NCBI GenBank assembly: GCA_937983475.1
Contig: CALJZV010000357.1
Location: 1 to 11,634, forward strand
Length of the DNA stretch: 11,634 nt
Direction: 5' to 3'
From: an uncultured Verrucomicrobiales bacterium
Lineage (GTDB): Bacteria > Verrucomicrobiota > Verrucomicrobiia > Limisphaerales > JACDHS01
Positions 1 through 7,302 of the stretch are shown in pieces. The notes below the pieces were generated by a model. That model had not been told where the DNA came from. It did not search any database and saw only the letters and a program-made list of their open reading frames with translations. The stretch's first letter is position 1. Each line of letters starts with the position of its first letter. The translations under genes were made by a program, and so were the position numbers.

Positions 1-20
1 ATGGAGGCCGAAGAGCCTCG

Positions 21-2192
21 CTACACATCGCCCGGTGATGCAAAGTCCCCATTGCCGCCCACAAAAACCGTCGCTGCCGTAAATTTCACCGAGTTATTCA
101 ACGTCATCAGCGAGGCTGTTTCGTTGAGCAATTGGCCGGTGCTGCTCGCCAGATCCAGTTGCCCGCTGCCGATGGCCTCTGCAAGTGTAATTCCCAGTGT
201 GCCGCCGCTGATTGTGGTGCCGCCAGAGTGGAAGTTTTCGCCGCCCAGCACCAGCTTGCCTGTGCCGGCTTTGGTCAACTTAAACGCGCCGTTGACCACG
301 CTGTTATAGGTCACTGTGGAATTCGCCAAAACACTCAATGTGCTGGCCGCCGTCATGGTCAGGCCGCGATTGGCGTTGAGCGTGAAGGAATTGGTCATTT
401 CCAGAATGCCGCCGCCCAGTGAAATATTGTCCGTGTCCAACGCTCCGGGGACAGCTCCCAATCCGCTATCGGCACGGATTTGTACCGTATTGGCGCTGAT
501 GATTGTCCCGCCGGAGTAACTGTTGTCGCCCTTCAAAATAACGCTACCTGAGCCAGTCTTGGTCAGAGAACCTACCCCAGCAATCGCTCCGTCGATGGTC
601 AAACTGCCTTCAACCGTGCCGCCGCCCGCACCCAGCGTAATGCCGCGGTTGGCATGAAGCGTCGTAACGAAGCTGGCACCAATACGCCCATTGTTCAATG
701 TAATGGCATCAGCCAGGAAGGAAGCTGGCACGGCGCCAAAAATGGTTTCAAAATTATTCCCAGAAAAGTTGCCTGCCTGAAATAAGCCGCCTCCCTTGAC
801 CTCCAATTTTTCAAAACTATTGGTGGCATTATGCAACCGGTATTGGCCGGTTCCATCCACCACTAATTTTGAGCCAGCCGTGCCCGAAACCTTGGCATAA
901 TTCCCGGAAATACCTGTAGCCAAATTGTAAGAAACCGCCGACGAGGGTTTAACAGTAAGAGTACCCGCCCCGAGTTTCACTTCTGTTCCAGGATTTCCAC
1001 TGGAGGTTTCGATGGTTTCGAGTGTTTCCAGCTTGCCATTAACGTCATAAATTCCAGTCCCGCTCAAAGTCATTTTCATGGCGTCGGGAATCTGATTATT
1101 GGCTTCGTTTCGCAAAATCGCACCTGTTCCCACACTAAGCGTCGTTCCCGTAATCGCATTCTGCCCAGCAGTCTTGTTCATCGCCACCGTGCCAGCATTC
1201 AGAGCTGTCGTCCCACTGTAGGTGTTGGCCGTGGTGCCGCCCAAGGTCAGGGTGCCGGTGCCGACCTTCGTCAAACCTTGGGAGCCCGAAACCACGCCGT
1301 TGATCGTGATGTTGCCCGACGTGCCAACGGTTTCAATGCGGCCGCCTGTGCCGGTCAAGGCCACGGGCACATTCAACGTCTGCAATGAGGAAGAGAGATT
1401 GGTGATGCCCGCCGAGCTGCTGACAGTCAGTGTCTCGCTGCCGGGACGGCTGATGGTGAACGCGCCAGCGCCAGCGCTGAAGGAAAGATAGGTCACACTG
1501 TAGCTGTTGTTCATGGAGGGCGTCAGGCGTGTGCTGCCCGCAAACACCACTGCGTCGCCGCTCAATGCCGGGGCTGTTCCACCCCAGTTGGCCGCCGTGC
1601 TCCAGTTGTTATCCGCGCCGCCGCCATTCCACGTGCGCGCGGCAGCCGGCATCCCTTGGAAAATGAACCGCACCGCGTCCGAATAAAACCGCTGTCCGGT
1701 GCCGGATCCTGTATTCTTGGTGAACTGCACGGTCGGCACCGTCACGCCGCCATTCAGGGTCAGGGTGCCAATCGCCTCCCAGGTATTCGCACCGGCTTCC
1801 GCAAACACGGTGGTGGAAGCGGGCAATCCCGTGCCACCGGTCACCGAAATGTTCACGCTCAAATCCGTCGGAATCGAAGTGGAGGAGGCTTGGCTTATAT
1901 CTACCGAATAAATGCCGCCCGCCGTCGCCAAGGTTGGCTTGACGTTGAATGTCGAACTGGCGCTGGTGGCAAACCGGGAACCCTGCGTTGTCGAACCCGA
2001 CAGGGGCGAAGCCGAGCTCTTCGCCGTAGAGTTGGCCCAGTTGCCGGAGACTTCCTGGTAGGGCGGATTGGCTGTCAGGGTGCCGGTGCCGGTGCGGCTT
2101 TCGACAATGACCGTTTGGGCGTTTGCCGCCGAACTCACCAGCGCAAGCGCCGTGGCCGTGGCAAACAGGGTTTTGAACATTGAGGTTTTCAT
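21..2192 (-). CDS. Secreted beta-strand-repeat protein (autotransporter-associated repeat family), possibly truncated
   Basis: This 723-residue protein starts with a Sec signal peptide: a short basic start, a hydrophobic stretch, and probable cleavage after SSAANA near residue 25. Residues about 30-180 resemble the golvesin/xanthan-lyase type carbohydrate-binding fold, ending in a SDAVRF motif (weak recognition). Residues 187-203 carry TWNGGGADNNWSTAANW, a signature that commonly precedes autotransporter-associated beta-strand repeats. Three such repeats of the form LTKxGxGxLxLxGxNxYSGGT lie near residues 305-337, 542-572 and 637-668. The rest is Gly/Thr/Ser/Asn-rich and probably forms a long beta-helix outside the cell. 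No outer-membrane barrel and no PEP-CTERM sorting tail is present, although relatives often have one. The TAG stop falls where another repeat seems to be under way, so the gene may be truncated. No Shine-Dalgarno precedes the ATG; a second ATG four codons in is an alternative start. Function is unknown; adhesion or surface display is a guess from the family. Confidence 0.85.
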   Translation of the reverse strand: MKTSMFKTLFATATALALVSSAANAQTVIVESRTGTGTLTANPPYQEVSGNWANSTAKSSASPLSGSTTQGSRFATSASSTFNVKPTLATAGGIYSVDISQASSTSIPTDLSVNISVTGGTGLPASTTVFAEAGANTWEAIGTLTLNGGVTVPTVQFTKNTGSGTGQRFYSDAVRFIFQGMPAAARTWNGGGADNNWSTAANWGGTAPALSGDAVVFAGSTRLTPSMNNSYSVTYLSFSAGAGAFTISRPGSETLTVSSSAGITNLSSSLQTLNVPVALTGTGGRIETVGTSGNITINGVVSGSQGLTKVGTGTLTLGGTTANTYSGTTALNAGTVAMNKTAGQNAITGTTLSVGTGAILRNEANNQIPDAMKMTLSGTGIYDVNGKLETLETIETSSGNPGTEVKLGAGTLTVKPSSAVSYNLATGISGNYAKVSGTAGSKLVVDGTGQYRLHNATNSFEKLEVKGGGLFQAGNFSGNNFETIFGAVPASFLADAITLNNGRIGASFVTTLHANRGITLGAGGGTVEGSLTIDGAIAGVGSLTKTGSGSVILKGDNSYSGGTIISANTVQIRADSGLGAVPGALDTDNISLGGGILEMTNSFTLNANRGLTMTAASTLSVLANSTVTYNSVVNGAFKLTKAGTGKLVLGGENFHSGGTTISGGTLGITLAEAIGSGQLDLASSTGQLLNETASLMTLNNSVKFTAATVFVGGNGDFASPGDV

Positions 2193-2518
2193 AGTCGGTT
2201 ACGGGAGTTATCGGATCAGTGAGAGATGCATTCCAAGCCCGATTAGTTGGTGTGAGGTACGCCTCGCAATGGATCGGACACCGACGTCAATTGCGACGTC
2301 ACTGCGACAACGGAAAAAAACCGCCGCGCAGTCCCCAGTCATCAGTGGGCATGGGTGCATGTTGGACGATTTAATCAGAAGAACTGGGAGGTGTCTGCGA
2401 GAGGAAATTGGACTGCTATTGACGTGCTTTCCCCTCATCAAAAGAGGCTTTTCCCTCGCAGAACAAATCGGTGTTTTGCCTTACACAATTTATGGTGACA
2501 AAACCCAATTCCGGCCGG
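2193..2518. other. Gene-free region between ruvB and the beta-strand-repeat gene
   Basis: This 326 bp stretch lies downstream of ruvB and upstream of the secreted repeat-protein gene, both on the minus strand. Small open frames here have no recognisable protein features and I do not call them. It holds two GAGG-CCTCGCA dyads (2254-2268 and 2444-2460) and two copies of the palindrome GACGTC spaced 12 bp apart (2283-2288 and 2295-2300). The promoter of the downstream gene should lie here, but I find no convincing -35/-10 pair. A four-base-pair hairpin followed by TTTT on the minus strand (around 2440-2457) is too weak to call a terminator for ruvB. Confidence 0.6.
2251..2268. repeat. 18-bp imperfect inverted repeat upstream of the secreted repeat-protein gene
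   Basis: The sequence TGTGAGG-TACG-CCTCGCA has seven-base arms that match except for one G/T position. It lies about 60 bp upstream of the start codon at 2192. It could be an operator or a hairpin in the 5' leader of that transcript. A related element, GAGG-N6-CCTCGCA, occurs at 2444-2460. The symmetry is seen directly; any regulatory role is inferred. Confidence 0.3.
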
Positions 2519-3538
2519 TCACCACAATCTGGATTGCCCGTCTGGCGCAGCCTTCAGGCCAAGGCGTTTGTAGGTAAGTTCAGTGGCCACACGGCCTTGC
2601 GGAGTGCGGTGCAGGTAGCCCTCCATGATCAGATACGGCTCGTACACTTCCTCCAGCGTGTCAGGCTCCTCCCCTACAGCGACCGCCAGGGAGGCGATGC
2701 CGACGGGCCCGCCCGCAAACTTCACGACCATCGTTTCCAGGATGCGCTTGTCCATTTCGTCCAGACCGTGCTGGTCGATCTCCAGCATCGCCAGCGCCTG
2801 GTCGGCAATCGGCGCGGTAACGCGTCCGTCGCTGCGCACCTGGGCATAATCGCGCACGCGGCGCAGGAGGTTGTTGGCAATGCGGGGCGTGCCGCGGCTG
2901 CGACGGGCGATCTCCATGGCGCCGGCGTCCTCGATGTGAATGCCCAGCAGATTGGCCGCGCGCAGGACAATTCTCTGCAACTGCTCAGGCGTGTAGTAAT
3001 CCACGCGTTCACGGACCGGAAAGCGCGTCAACAACGGCGCGGTGAGCAGTCCGCTGCGGGTGGTGGCGCCAATGAGCGTGAAGCGCGGCAGATTCAGGCG
3101 GACACTCCGGGCGTTGGGCCCCTGGTCGATGATGATGTCGAGCTTGAAGTCCTCCATCGCCGGGTAGAGATACTCCTCGATGGTCTTCTGCAGGCGGTGA
3201 ATCTCATCAATAAATAAAACGTCGCCCTGCTCGAGGTTGGTCAGCAACCCGGCGAGGTCGCCGGCCTTTTCGATGGTCGGGCCGCTGGTGGCCTTGAGGT
3301 TGCCGCCCATGGACTTGGCCAGGATATTCGCCAGGGTAGTCTTGCCAAGGCCCGGCGGGCCGCTGAGCAGGATATGGTCGAGCGGTTCCCCGCGCTGGCG
3401 TGCGGCGGACACGGCAATCTCCAGGCGCTCGCGCACCTTGGCCTGGCCGGTGAAGTCGGAGAAAACCGACGGGCGCAGGGACATTTCCAGCGCCGAGTCG
3501 GGTTTGCTGAGCACATCAGAGATCATCCGGCCAGACAT
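2519..3538 (-). CDS. ruvB: Holliday junction branch migration ATPase RuvB
   Basis: RuvB is the hexameric AAA+ motor that works with RuvA to drive branch migration of Holliday junctions during recombination and repair, in the cytoplasm. The 339-residue product matches the usual family length of about 335-345. Visible motifs are Walker A GPPGLGKT at residues 60-67, Walker B VLFIDE at 107-112 followed by IHR, sensor 1 GATTR at 157-161, and the arginine-finger region around R172 (LLTRF). The C-terminal winged-helix domain ends with the expected GRVATELTYKRLGL stretch. I chose the ATG at 3538 because everything upstream in frame (to 3817) is unlike RuvB and crosses the intergenic region; a second ATG at 3526 is possible. 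No Shine-Dalgarno is visible. ruvA and ruvC are not adjacent in this window. The identification is secure. Confidence 0.97.
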   Translation of the reverse strand: MSGRMISDVLSKPDSALEMSLRPSVFSDFTGQAKVRERLEIAVSAARQRGEPLDHILLSGPPGLGKTTLANILAKSMGGNLKATSGPTIEKAGDLAGLLTNLEQGDVLFIDEIHRLQKTIEEYLYPAMEDFKLDIIIDQGPNARSVRLNLPRFTLIGATTRSGLLTAPLLTRFPVRERVDYYTPEQLQRIVLRAANLLGIHIEDAGAMEIARRSRGTPRIANNLLRRVRDYAQVRSDGRVTAPIADQALAMLEIDQHGLDEMDKRILETMVVKFAGGPVGIASLAVAVGEEPDTLEEVYEPYLIMEGYLHRTPQGRVATELTYKRLGLKAAPDGQSRLW

Positions 3539-3598
3539 TGCGGCACAGCATGGGAAAAGGTTCCGCAGCGGACAAGGGAAAAGCGAACAGAGAGGCCG

Positions 3599-3619
3599 TT
3601 GAAATGTTGAATCGTTCAA
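3599..3619. promoter_or_regulatory. Phased TTGAA/TTCAA repeats upstream of ruvB
   Basis: Three five-base elements sit exactly 8 bp apart: TTGAA at 3599, TTGAA at 3607 and TTCAA at 3615. The last two form a perfect inverted repeat around TCG. They lie about 60-80 bp upstream of the ruvB start in the divergent region shared with the pseudopilin gene. They could be a regulator-binding site, but they do not match a LexA box I know. A TACAAT hexamer on the minus strand at 3663-3668 resembles a -10 element but lacks a partner -35. Confidence 0.2.
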
Positions 3620-3777
3620 TTGTTGTCTCGATTCAGGCTTGAGAGGAGATAGACGACACCCAATTGTAACGAAGCCCCGGGCCGACTTGGCTTGATTTTT
3701 TAATAGGCGGCCCGTAACGTAGCGCCCGCTTGAAAGGATGGTCGGCAGAATCCAGACTCTCGGCCCCAACAACCAAT

Positions 3778-4500
3778 ATGCAAAGCCCCGTTGTTCCCCT
3801 GAAGCGCACGTCCGCATTCACGCTCATTGAACTGCTCGTCGTCATCGCCATCATCGCCATCCTTGCCGCCATGCTGCTGCCGGCATTGGGGAGGGCGAAA
3901 GCCAAGGCTCAAGCCACAGAATGCCTAAGCAATGTTCGGCAGTGGGGCATGGGCATCCGGATGTACACAGACGACTTCAATGAATTCTTCCCGTATGAGG
4001 GAGCCATTGGAAATATTGCCACGGGCAACAACAGCAACGCCTGGTACAACACGGTGCCACCCTTGATCTCGCAAGACCGACTTGCCGATCTCTACCAGCA
4101 GAACCGAATTCCGGCGCCCGGCAAAAAGTCGTTTTTTATGTGTCCCACCGCCGGCAATCCCACCAACACCCCCAGCATCACCAGTGCATATTTCGCCTAC
4201 GGTTTTAACAACCGAATGGATCCAAACGGAACCGCACAATTTAAAATCAGCCAAGTGACCCACCCAAGCGACACGGTTGTCTTTACAGAAAACAGCGAAA
4301 GTGCGTTTCCTTCCGCTGCGGGTCGCCATACACCGGCCCGTCACAATTTGCGGGCGAATCTGGCGTTTGCTGACGGACGCGCGGCGGCGACGCATACCAA
4401 CGATTATTTTAGAACTTCAGCGGAGGACAACGATTCTAATGTGGAATACAGCATTTCCAGAAAAGTCTATTGGTATCCATACAAAGGTGCTCCCCAGTAA
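3778..4500 (+). CDS. Type II pseudopilin-like protein with H-X9-DG domain
   Basis: This 240-residue protein begins with a type IV prepilin leader: MQSPVVPLKRTSA, then the mature start FTLIELLVVIAIIAILAAML. The glutamate at +5 (E18) and the hydrophobic helix are intact. Ala rather than the usual Gly sits just before the cleavage site. Near the C-terminus, H189 is followed by nine residues and D199-G200, which is the prepilin-associated H-X9-DG signature that is greatly expanded in Planctomycetes and Verrucomicrobia. After processing by a prepilin peptidase the protein would be anchored in the inner membrane with its globular part outside. The ATG at 3778 gives a normal 13-residue leader; a TTG 48 bp upstream would add an unlikely extension. 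No Shine-Dalgarno is present. The next gene starts 44 bp later with no terminator between, so they may be co-transcribed. The precise role of these proteins is unknown. Confidence 0.93.
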   Translation: MQSPVVPLKRTSAFTLIELLVVIAIIAILAAMLLPALGRAKAKAQATECLSNVRQWGMGIRMYTDDFNEFFPYEGAIGNIATGNNSNAWYNTVPPLISQDRLADLYQQNRIPAPGKKSFFMCPTAGNPTNTPSITSAYFAYGFNNRMDPNGTAQFKISQVTHPSDTVVFTENSESAFPSAAGRHTPARHNLRANLAFADGRAAATHTNDYFRTSAEDNDSNVEYSISRKVYWYPYKGAPQ

Positions 4501-4544
4501 TTTTAACTCTCAACTGCCACTTTTCACTTGATCATTATCACACT

Positions 4545-6602
4545 ATGAAACACCTCCGCTCACTCCTCGGGCTGGCCGTCGTCGCGCTGGCCGGCACCCA
4601 TTTCGCCGCCGCCCAGGTCACCCTTTCCGGCACACAATACACCCAGAACTTTAACGACCTGGCCTCGGGTCTGCCGACCGGCTGGACCGTGCGCACCAAT
4701 GCGTCCGCAGGCAATCTGGGCACCGCCGCGAGCTTCACCACGACCCACAAGGACTGGGGCAGCAGCGCCGGCGGCTTCGGCAATTACGCATCGACCAGCG
4801 ATGGCGTCACTCCCTTCACCGGCGCCGAGCTCACCGGCACACAGTCCGCCTCCACCAACCGCTCGCTGGGCGTGAGGCAGACCGGCACCTTTGGCGACCC
4901 GGGCGCGGCGTTTGTGCTGCAACTGCAAAACACGCTGGGCTTCGGCAATTTTCAATTGAACCTCGATTTGAACATGCTGTTCGTTACCAACCGCTCAACC
5001 ACTTGGACCATTGATTACGCCGTCGGCAACACGCCCGGCGCCTTCACATCGGTGGGCACCTACACGGACCCCGGCGTCTTTGGCGCCACCAACCGCACGT
5101 TTGGCTTCGGCGGCGCGCTCGACAACCAGGCCGAGAATGTCTGGATTCGCATCGTGGCCTTGACCGCCAGCACCGGCAGCAATGCTCGCGACACGTTTGG
5201 CATCGACAACGTGCGCCTGACCTTCGAGCCAGCCAGCCAAAATCTTCCCCCCACCATCACCACCCATCCGCAGAGCCGCACCAACAACGCCAACACCACG
5301 GCCACCTTCACCGTGGCGGTGACCGGCACCGCGCCGTTTAATTTTCAATGGCGCAGGAACGGCGCGAACCTGAGCGACGGCCCGACGGCGTCCGGCTCCA
5401 CGATTGTGGGCGCGACCCTGCAAACGCTGACCCTCTCCAATGTGTTCGGCGGCGACATCGGCAATTATTCGGTGGTGGTGAACAACGGCTTCGGCACGGC
5501 GACCAGCTCCGCCGCCACGCTGACGGTTCTCGATCCGGTCATCACTTTCCAGCCAGGAAACCGCACCAACCTGGTGGGCGACACGGGCACGTTCCGCGCC
5601 ACCGCCGCCGGAACCGAACTCAGCTATCAATGGCGCTTCAACGGCGTTGATATTTCCGGCGCAACCACCAACGTGCTGGGCGTTGAAGATTTGCAGTTGG
5701 ACGACGCTGGCAATTACTCCCTGGTGGTATCGAATGTCTTTGGGGCAGTTACCAGCTCCACCGCGTCCCTGACCGTCCTGCCGCGTCCGCCGCTGCACAT
5801 CGCCCGGTGGGATTTCAACAGCAATCCGCCCGACGGCAACGGCACCACCGGCGAAACCACGCCAATCATCGGCACAGGTTCATCCGCTCCGGTCGGCGGC
5901 ATCACTCAATCCTTCGCGGCAGGCACCGACTCCGACCCCGCCGCCATCACGGGCGACAACACCGGATGGCAGACAACGACTTACCCGGCGCAGAACACCG
6001 GCAACAAAACCCGCGGCGTGCAGTTCAATGTCAGCACCTCCGGGCGGCAGGACATCCTGGTGGCTTGGGAACAGCGCCACAGCAACACGGCCAGCAAATA
6101 CGCGCGTTTCCAGTATTCGACCAACGGCACGGACTTCGTGGACCACAATGTGATTGTGATGACGGCGACCAACAACAGCTTCGTTCTGTTCACCAACAAC
6201 CTGGCTGGCGTCGAGGGCGTGAGCAACAACCCCAACTTCGCCTTCCGGATCGTGACGGAGTTTGAAAGCACGGCGACCGGCGCGGGCGCCGACAGCTACA
6301 TTGCGACCACGCCGGGCAACAGCTACGGCACCAGCGGCACCGTGCGATTCGACTGGGTCAACGTGTATGGCAACAACCTGGGCACGACCACACAGGTCAG
6401 CCTCTCCATTACCCCGGTGGGCAACAACCTCCAGATATCCTGGCCGTCGAGCGCGACGGATTTTGTTCTGGAAAGCACGACCGGCTTTTCGCCGGCCAAC
6501 TGGCAATTGGTTTCCCAGACGCCGACACCAAACGGCCCCAACAACGTGGTGATCATCAGCCCGACGGGCAATGAATTCTTCCGCCTGCGCAAGACCAACT
6601 GA
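4545..6602 (+). CDS. Secreted protein with two Ig-like domains and a verrucomicrobial C-terminal domain
   Basis: The 685-residue product starts with a clear signal peptide (MKHLRSLLGLAVVALAG, cleavage probably after A23). Residues about 25-230 form a beta-rich domain ending in DTFGIDNVRLTF, which looks like a jelly-roll or lectin-like fold. Two immunoglobulin-like domains follow at about 235-329 and 330-415; each has the core pattern QWR-N-G and then D-x-GNYS(L/V)VV-N-FG. A second beta-rich region (about 416-610) begins IARWDFNS and ends TVRFDWVNVYG. The C-terminal part (about 618-685) has LQISWPSS, FVLEST and FFRLRKTN, a tail I associate with secreted proteins of Verrucomicrobia. No catalytic motif or transmembrane segment is visible, so a binding or structural role outside the cell is likely, but the ligand is unknown. 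The ATG at 4545 is chosen because it begins the signal peptide; upstream in-frame sequence overlaps the previous gene. A strong terminator follows 21 bp after the stop. Confidence 0.9.
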   Translation: MKHLRSLLGLAVVALAGTHFAAAQVTLSGTQYTQNFNDLASGLPTGWTVRTNASAGNLGTAASFTTTHKDWGSSAGGFGNYASTSDGVTPFTGAELTGTQSASTNRSLGVRQTGTFGDPGAAFVLQLQNTLGFGNFQLNLDLNMLFVTNRSTTWTIDYAVGNTPGAFTSVGTYTDPGVFGATNRTFGFGGALDNQAENVWIRIVALTASTGSNARDTFGIDNVRLTFEPASQNLPPTITTHPQSRTNNANTTATFTVAVTGTAPFNFQWRRNGANLSDGPTASGSTIVGATLQTLTLSNVFGGDIGNYSVVVNNGFGTATSSAATLTVLDPVITFQPGNRTNLVGDTGTFRATAAGTELSYQWRFNGVDISGATTNVLGVEDLQLDDAGNYSLVVSNVFGAVTSSTASLTVLPRPPLHIARWDFNSNPPDGNGTTGETTPIIGTGSSAPVGGITQSFAAGTDSDPAAITGDNTGWQTTTYPAQNTGNKTRGVQFNVSTSGRQDILVAWEQRHSNTASKYARFQYSTNGTDFVDHNVIVMTATNNSFVLFTNNLAGVEGVSNNPNFAFRIVTEFESTATGAGADSYIATTPGNSYGTSGTVRFDWVNVYGNNLGTTTQVSLSITPVGNNLQISWPSSATDFVLESTTGFSPANWQLVSQTPTPNGPNNVVIISPTGNEFFRLRKTN

Positions 6603-6623
6603 TCCGCGCACGGCACCCCATTG

Positions 6624-6663
6624 AAGGAACGGCCTGGACACGGGCCGTTCCTTTTTTGTTTTC
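6624..6663 (+). terminator. Intrinsic (rho-independent) terminator
   Basis: A perfect 11-bp stem (AAGGAACGGCC at 6624-6634 with GGCCGTTCCTT at 6643-6653) encloses an 8-base loop and runs directly into TTTTTT, then GTTTT. It sits just after the stop of the Ig-domain gene and should end that transcript. It implies that the HAD phosphatase gene has its own promoter in the short gap that follows, although I cannot identify one. Confidence 0.92.
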
Positions 6664-6703
6664 ATTTTGCCCGTGGCGAAATAAACAATCGCGCCCATTG
6701 ACC

Positions 6704-7273
6704 ATGCACCGAGCCGTTTTTCTCGACCGTGACGGAACCCTCATCGAGGAGAAAGAATACCTTCACAAGGTGGAGGACGTTTTCATTTTTCCGGGGGCTA
6801 TTGACGCGCTCAAGCGGCTTCAGGACGAGGGGTTCAAATTGTTTTTGGTCACCAACCAGTCGGGCGTGGGCCGCGGCTACTTCACCCTGGAGGACGTGGA
6901 AAAAGTCCACGCGCACCTCAACGGCAAACTCGCCGGGGCCGGCGCGGCGTTCGAGCAGATCTACGTCGCCCCCGAGGCGCCCGACCAGCCCAGCCGCGGC
7001 CGCAAACCCTCGCCGCAGTTCCTCTTTGATGCCCGGGACACCCATGGAGTGGACCTTGCCGCCAGTTACATGATTGGCGACAAGCTCATAGATTTGGAAT
7101 GCGGCTGGAATGCAGGCGTGAAACAAAGTGTGTTGGTGCGCACCGGCTACGGTGCCGAGGTGGAAAGAAAATATGCCAAGAGACTTGTGGGCGTCCCGGT
7201 GGCCAATGACCTGAGAGGGGCTGCGGAATGGATTCTGGTCGACGCGGCCAGAGGCCACAGGCGGGCCGAGTAA
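6704..7273 (+). CDS. HAD-IIIA family phosphatase, GmhB-like (heptose-bisphosphate/histidinol-phosphate phosphatase type)
   Basis: The 189-residue protein has the complete HAD core. The nucleophile and acid/base aspartates are D8 and D10 in FLDRDGT, motif II is TNQSGVGRG (T50-N51), the conserved lysine is K101 in GRKPSP, and the metal-binding motif is GDKLIDLE (D126 and D130). This matches the GmhB/HisB-N group, which removes the 7-phosphate from manno-heptose 1,7-bisphosphate (lipopolysaccharide inner core) or dephosphorylates histidinol phosphate. Family members usually carry a zinc loop with Cys and His (CPH...CDCRKP). Here the same place reads VAPEAPDQPSRGRKP, with no Cys or His, so zinc is probably not bound and the substrate may differ. 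I use the ATG at 6704, which starts right before the first HAD motif; upstream in-frame sequence overlaps the terminator. No other heptose or histidine genes are nearby, so I do not assign a gene symbol. Confidence 0.88.
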   Translation: MHRAVFLDRDGTLIEEKEYLHKVEDVFIFPGAIDALKRLQDEGFKLFLVTNQSGVGRGYFTLEDVEKVHAHLNGKLAGAGAAFEQIYVAPEAPDQPSRGRKPSPQFLFDARDTHGVDLAASYMIGDKLIDLECGWNAGVKQSVLVRTGYGAEVERKYAKRLVGVPVANDLRGAAEWILVDAARGHRRAE

Positions 7274-7302
7274 CACGGTGTTTTTTGACAAAACAGGCTC
7301 GA

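Noticed and set aside
305..1300. Repeated sequence in the secreted protein gene as a CRISPR array or DNA-level tandem repeat
   Set aside because: The repeats are diverged at the DNA level and only similar as protein; spacing is irregular and there are no conserved direct repeats.
2208..2441. Possible 77-codon gene on the minus strand in the gene-free region
   Set aside because: No ribosome-binding site, no recognisable domain or signal peptide, and it overlaps the dyads upstream of the next gene.
2440..2457. Hairpin plus TTTT downstream of ruvB on the minus strand
   Set aside because: A four-base-pair stem and four T are too weak for an intrinsic terminator.
3576..3589. LexA box upstream of ruvB
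   Set aside because: GAACA at 3585-3589 could be one half of the TGTTC-N4-GAACA motif I recall for Verrucomicrobia, but the other half-site matches at only one of five positions.
3672..3701. Hairpin AAGCC...GGCTT followed by a run of six T on the plus strand
   Set aside because: The stem has only five base pairs with a 12-base loop, and no plus-strand gene ends before it, so a terminator or attenuator is not supported.
4995..5798. Minus-strand open frame opposite the Ig-domain gene
   Set aside because: Composition is Gly/Ala/Arg-rich as expected for the complement of a GC-rich gene; the plus-strand frame has a signal peptide and domains.
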